From Nocardia amamiensis NBRC 102102 (GTDB lineage: Bacteria > Actinomycetota > Actinomycetes > Mycobacteriales > Mycobacteriaceae): a stretch of 40,827 bases of DNA. The notes below the pieces were generated by a model, which had not been told where the DNA came from, did no database searches, and worked only from the letters and a program-made list of their open reading frames with translations. Each line of letters opens with the position of its first letter. Within the stretch, counting starts at the first letter, position 1. Below are positions 37,778 to 40,827 of the stretch, in pieces. The position numbers were made by a program, and so were the translations under genes. Location of the stretch: assembly GCF_001612745.1 (NCBI RefSeq), contig NZ_BDBA01000116.1:1-40827 (forward strand). The letters are read 5' to 3'.

Positions 37778-39283
37778 ATGACCTCCCTCTGGTTGCACGG
37801 CGCACAGATCCCGGCACGATTGCGGTTGACGCCGGGCTCGCGCTTCGACACGGTCGTGATCGGCGGCGGGCTCACCGGCCTGGTGACAGCGCTGCTGCTG
37901 GCCGAGAACGGCATCGAGGTGGCCGTGGTCGAAGGCAGACGCGTCGGCGCGGGGACGACCGGTTCCACGACCGGAAAGGTCAGCCTGTTGCAGGGAACCC
38001 GGGCTCAGCAGATCGCCGCGCACCACTCCGATCACGCGCTGCGCGCCTACGTCGAGGCAAATCGCGCGGGACAAGACTGGTTGTTGCGTTTCTGCGCCGA
38101 GCATCGCGTTCCGGCCGAGCGGGTCGCCGCGCTGACCTACGCGCAGAACGAGGACGAAATATCCGCGGTGCGAGCCGAATTCGCCGCGACCCAGAAAGCG
38201 GGCCTGGCCACCGAGTTACTCGACGAACTCGATGTTCCGTTCCCGGTGCACGGCGCCGTCCGCCTCGCCGATCAGGCGCAGCTCGATCCGATGGCGCTGC
38301 TCGCGGCGCTGGCGGCGGATGTGGAGTCGCACGGCGCACCGATCTACGAGTCCACCCTGGTGCGCGGCGTGCACCACGGCGAACGGGGCGATCTGGCGGT
38401 GTCCACCGAACACGGTGAGCTCGCCGCGCGCACGGTGGTGTTGGCGACCGGGACACCGATTCTCGACCGCGGCGGATTCTTCGCCCGGCTCACCCCGCAG
38501 CGGTCCTATCTGGCGGCGTTCGCTGTGGACGAGCCCATTCCGCACGACATGTACATCAGCGCGGGCAGCCCGACGCGGTCCCTGCGCCGCGCGCAGGGAC
38601 CGGACGGCGAGTTGCTGCTCGTCGGCGGCAACGGCCACGTCGTCGGCCGCGGCGGATCGACTCGGCGCAAGGCCGACGACCTGGTGAGCTGGGCGCGGAC
38701 CTGGTTCCCTACCGCGGCACCGGTGCACCAGTGGTCCGCCCAGGACTACGCGCCGGTCGACCAACTGCCCTATGTGGGACCGGTGCTCCCTGGGCAGAAC
38801 GACATCCAGCTGGCCACCGGATACGCCAAGTGGGGGCTGACCAACGGCGTCGCCGCGGCCATCGCGCTGGCGGGTCGGCGCGTCGGTAATCCGCCGGACT
38901 GGGCGGGCACGCTGGCCAGTTGGCGCCCGAGTGAACTGAAGGCGCTTCCCACGGCGACGAAGCTGAACGGCGCGGTGGCCCAGCATCTTTCCGCGGGCTG
39001 GCTGCGTGCCGTGACGCGGCACGACGGCGCCGCCCCGGCCGAAGGTTGCGGCGCAGTGCTGCGTGAGGGCCTGCACCCCACCGCGGTGTGCACGGTGGAT
39101 GGCACCACGACGCGGGTCTCGGCCATCTGCCCGCACCTGTACGGCATCGTGAGCTGGAACGATGCGGAACGCACCTGGGATTGCCCGCTGCACGGCTCGC
39201 GGTTCGCGCCCGACGGCACGTTGCTCGAGGGTCCGGCGACCCGATCCCTTACTCCACTACAAGTGCCGCGCGATGCGTTCTGA
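37778..39283 (+). CDS. FAD-dependent oxidoreductase with C-terminal Rieske [2Fe-2S] domain
   Basis: This 501-residue protein fuses a DAO-type flavoprotein (dinucleotide motif VVIGGGLTGLVTALLL at 26-41; GAGTTGSTTGKVSLLQGT near 58-75; GLTNGVAAAIALAG near 350) to a Rieske ferredoxin domain. The Rieske cluster ligands are CPHLYG (Cys451, His453) and CPLHGSRF (Cys469, His472). This fusion is known from glycine-oxidase/DadA-like proteins of bacilli and actinomycetes whose substrate is unsettled. The Rieske centre would relay electrons from flavin. The start at ATG 37778 has no Shine-Dalgarno and lies nine bases after a SigF-like -10, so the mRNA is probably leaderless. Confidence 0.87.
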   Translation: MTSLWLHGAQIPARLRLTPGSRFDTVVIGGGLTGLVTALLLAENGIEVAVVEGRRVGAGTTGSTTGKVSLLQGTRAQQIAAHHSDHALRAYVEANRAGQDWLLRFCAEHRVPAERVAALTYAQNEDEISAVRAEFAATQKAGLATELLDELDVPFPVHGAVRLADQAQLDPMALLAALAADVESHGAPIYESTLVRGVHHGERGDLAVSTEHGELAARTVVLATGTPILDRGGFFARLTPQRSYLAAFAVDEPIPHDMYISAGSPTRSLRRAQGPDGELLLVGGNGHVVGRGGSTRRKADDLVSWARTWFPTAAPVHQWSAQDYAPVDQLPYVGPVLPGQNDIQLATGYAKWGLTNGVAAAIALAGRRVGNPPDWAGTLASWRPSELKALPTATKLNGAVAQHLSAGWLRAVTRHDGAAPAEGCGAVLREGLHPTAVCTVDGTTTRVSAICPHLYGIVSWNDAERTWDCPLHGSRFAPDGTLLEGPATRSLTPLQVPRDAF

Positions 39284-39306
39284 GGGTTGACGCTGCGGCG
39301 TCCTCA
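39281..39306. terminator. Bidirectional hairpin terminator containing both stop codons
   Basis: The outer arms TGAGG/CCTCA and inner stem GACGC-TGCG-GCGTC pair, with a small GTT bulge. The TGA of the Rieske-flavoprotein gene is the first triplet and the stop of the SDR gene (minus strand) the last. Confidence 0.6.
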
Positions 39307-40164
39307 GCGGGCGGGCGCGCCGGCCTTCTGCTCGACGTAGCGGGTCATCGCCCAGTTGAGCCCGCGCATCGCGAGAGTGTAGGCGGGCGGGAAGTACCGC
39401 TGGGCCCAGAAGCCGACGCGGATGTCGGTCGAGGTGAAGATCAGATACCGATTCCGCTCGACGCCGCGCACGATCGATCGGGCCGCCGCCTCCGGCGTCA
39501 CCGCGTGCCGCATGAACAGCGACATCCCGCGCTGCACCGCCTCGGTCGTCCGGTCGACGCCCGCGATGTCGACGCTGTCGACCATCGGTGTGGCCATGGC
39601 ACCCGGACACACCAGGCTCACTCCGATGCCGTGCCGGGCCAGGTCGAAGCGCAGTACTTCCGACACGCCGCGCAAGCCGAACTTGCCAGCGCTGTAGGGC
39701 GCGTGCCATGGCAGTCCGAACAATCCCGCGGCCGACGACACGTTCACCAGATGCCCGCCGCGTCCGGCGGCGATCATCTGGGGGACGAACGCTTCGATCA
39801 CGTGGATCGGGCCCATCAGGTCGATGTCGATGGTGCGCCGCCATTGCGCGTGCGTCAGCCGGTCCACGGTGCCCCAGGTGGCGATTCCGGCCACGTTCAT
39901 GACGATGTCGACACTGCCGACCGCGGCGTGCGCCTCCGCCGCCAGCGCGACCACCTGGTCGTAATCACTGACGTCCGCGGCCGTGGCCACGTGCACGGTC
40001 GCGCCCGCCGCACGCGCGTCGGCGGCGGTCTGTGCGAGTCCGTCGGCGGCGATGTCGGTGAGGACCAGCGCGGCGCCTTTGGCCGCGGCCGCGAGTGCGG
40101 TACTCCGACCGAGGCCACTGGCCGCACCGGTGATCAAACAGGTCTTACCGCCGAACTTCGTCAT
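39304..40164 (-). CDS. Short-chain dehydrogenase/reductase
   Basis: The 286-residue classical SDR has the cofactor motif TGAASGLG at 12-19, DVSDYDQV near 64, NVAGIA near 89-94, catalytic Ser in VNVSSAAG near 143 and Tyr/Lys in YSAGK near 157-161. An Asp after strand 2 (LVLTDIAAD) indicates NAD(H) preference. The C-terminal FWAQRYFPPAYTLAMRG extension is seen in membrane-associated actinobacterial SDRs acting on lipid-like substrates; the substrate is unknown. No Shine-Dalgarno is obvious before ATG 40164. It is convergent with the Rieske-flavoprotein gene. Confidence 0.85.
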   Translation of the reverse strand: MTKFGGKTCLITGAASGLGRSTALAAAAKGAALVLTDIAADGLAQTAADARAAGATVHVATAADVSDYDQVVALAAEAHAAVGSVDIVMNVAGIATWGTVDRLTHAQWRRTIDIDLMGPIHVIEAFVPQMIAAGRGGHLVNVSSAAGLFGLPWHAPYSAGKFGLRGVSEVLRFDLARHGIGVSLVCPGAMATPMVDSVDIAGVDRTTEAVQRGMSLFMRHAVTPEAAARSIVRGVERNRYLIFTSTDIRVGFWAQRYFPPAYTLAMRGLNWAMTRYVEQKAGAPAR

Positions 40165-40242
40165 AGTCGACGACCATACGCAACCATGAACATCACTGTC
40201 TATGGAACTGGGAAACGGTGTTTCGCCACCTTCTGGCGGCTT

Positions 40243-40827
40243 TCACCGGTCGTCATCCCGGTGGCCCCGCCACGGCACCGGAGCCAGCGCAACGGTGATG
40301 TTGTCACCGCCGCCGCAACCCAATGCGAACTCGGCGAGCGCGTTGGCCGCGGCTGTGGGAGCGGCCCCGGCCACCTTGCCGGACAAGGCGGACGCAGCGG
40401 GCAGATAGTTCCACAACCCATCCGAGCACAGCAGCAGCATGCCCGGACCCATGGCACGCATCGTCCGCACGCAATTGTCCGCCCAGGGTTCCCGCGGACT
40501 GTCCGCACCAAGCCAGCGGATCAGCGTGTGGGCCCGCGGATCGGCCATCGCGGCGTGCTCGTCCAGCGCGCCGGCATCGACCAGGGCCTGCGCCCAGGAG
40601 TCGTCGACGGTCAACCGCCGCGCGGACTGCTCGCCCGCCTCCGCCAGCCAATATGCCCGGCTGTCACCGACATTGGCGACGGTGATCTCGGTATCGGCGC
40701 CGCTGTACCGCACGATGGCGGACACATAGGTGCACGATGGAGCCGGACCATCGGCGACGTCGACATCGCGCACGGCCTGCGCCGCGGCGGCGAGACCGAG
40801 CATGATGGCGTCGGTCGCGGGCTGCCC
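40243..40827 (-). CDS. PP2C-family serine/threonine protein phosphatase (partial, runs off window)
   Basis: The C-terminal 194 residues are visible; the gene starts beyond the window edge. Motifs are VANVGDSRAYWL near the middle, the acidic LTVDDSWAQALVDAGAL segment, LLLCSDGLWNYLP and, near the end, GCGGGDNITVALAP, whose Asp residues bind the metal pair. It dephosphorylates Ser/Thr in proteins. Lacking a RsbU-like sensor in the visible part, it could be a PstP-type or a stress phosphatase. Its position near sigF regulators leaves open a link to partner switching. Confidence 0.88.
   Translation of the reverse strand, partial: GQPATDAIMLGLAAAAQAVRDVDVADGPAPSCTYVSAIVRYSGADTEITVANVGDSRAYWLAEAGEQSARRLTVDDSWAQALVDAGALDEHAAMADPRAHTLIRWLGADSPREPWADNCVRTMRAMGPGMLLLCSDGLWNYLPAASALSGKVAGAAPTAAANALAEFALGCGGGDNITVALAPVPWRGHRDDDR

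Noticed and set aside
1..40827. CRISPR arrays, tRNA or rRNA genes
   Set aside because: I saw no regularly spaced repeats beyond the 27-bp coding repeat, and no cloverleaf or rRNA-like sequence.

Overview
The window reads as chromosomal DNA of a high-GC mycolic-acid actinomycete, most likely Nocardia or a close relative. The evidence is uniformly G+C-rich codon use, GTG and TTG starts, an ectABCD ectoine operon, a GT87 polyprenol-phosphate-dependent mannosyltransferase type, an rsbW-sigF pair, Hrp1 and UsfY relatives, an Erm methylase, and an NRPS whose first module opens with an adenylation domain. This is inference from protein style; no rRNA or other species marker is present.

Layout. 1-5.2 kb: the 5' end of an NRPS gene (minus), an operator-rich intergenic region, a divergent FAD-linked oxidase, a hypothetical gene and an intact HypX-type protein with no hydrogenase gene nearby. 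5.2-7.8 kb: CapA-like protein, alpha/beta hydrolase and a membrane protein. 7.8-11.4 kb: gene-poor, holding a 56-residue secreted peptide gene, relics of an oxidoreductase and a MerR regulator, small genes, a stand-alone ANTAR protein and a truncated SnoaL-like fold. 11.4-17.4 kb: GT87 transferase, UdgX uracil-DNA glycosylase, CoA-disulfide-reductase-like flavoprotein, APC permease and an unknown protein. 17.4-18.5 kb: a carboxymuconolactone decarboxylase gene cut off by an N-terminally truncated TnpB element with omega-RNA-like hairpins. 18.5-21.5 kb: a long Pro/Ala-rich Sel1-repeat protein, then an Erm methylase with an RLR-type leader peptide and a sequestered ribosome binding site. 21.8-26.9 kb: ectABCD with a co-directional two-component system upstream. 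27.3-40.8 kb: a general-stress region.

The stress region is the most coherent signal. It encodes the anti-sigma factor and SigF, a STAS protein, a PAS-ANTAR regulator, Hrp1, UsfY, a BON protein, a metallophosphoesterase, glycosyltransferases, lipoproteins, a flavin-Rieske oxidoreductase, an SDR and a PP2C phosphatase. Reading both strands, I find repeated GTTT-N15/16-GGGYAY motifs (the known mycobacterial SigF promoter pattern) directly upstream of many of these genes, including rsbW-sigF itself and, face to face, hrp1 and usfY. Several outlying small genes (positions 2934, 10227, 10825) carry similar motifs. I infer a locally clustered, autoregulated SigF regulon.

All coordinates and translations were worked out by eye. 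Family calls rest on remembered motifs, not on database searches.
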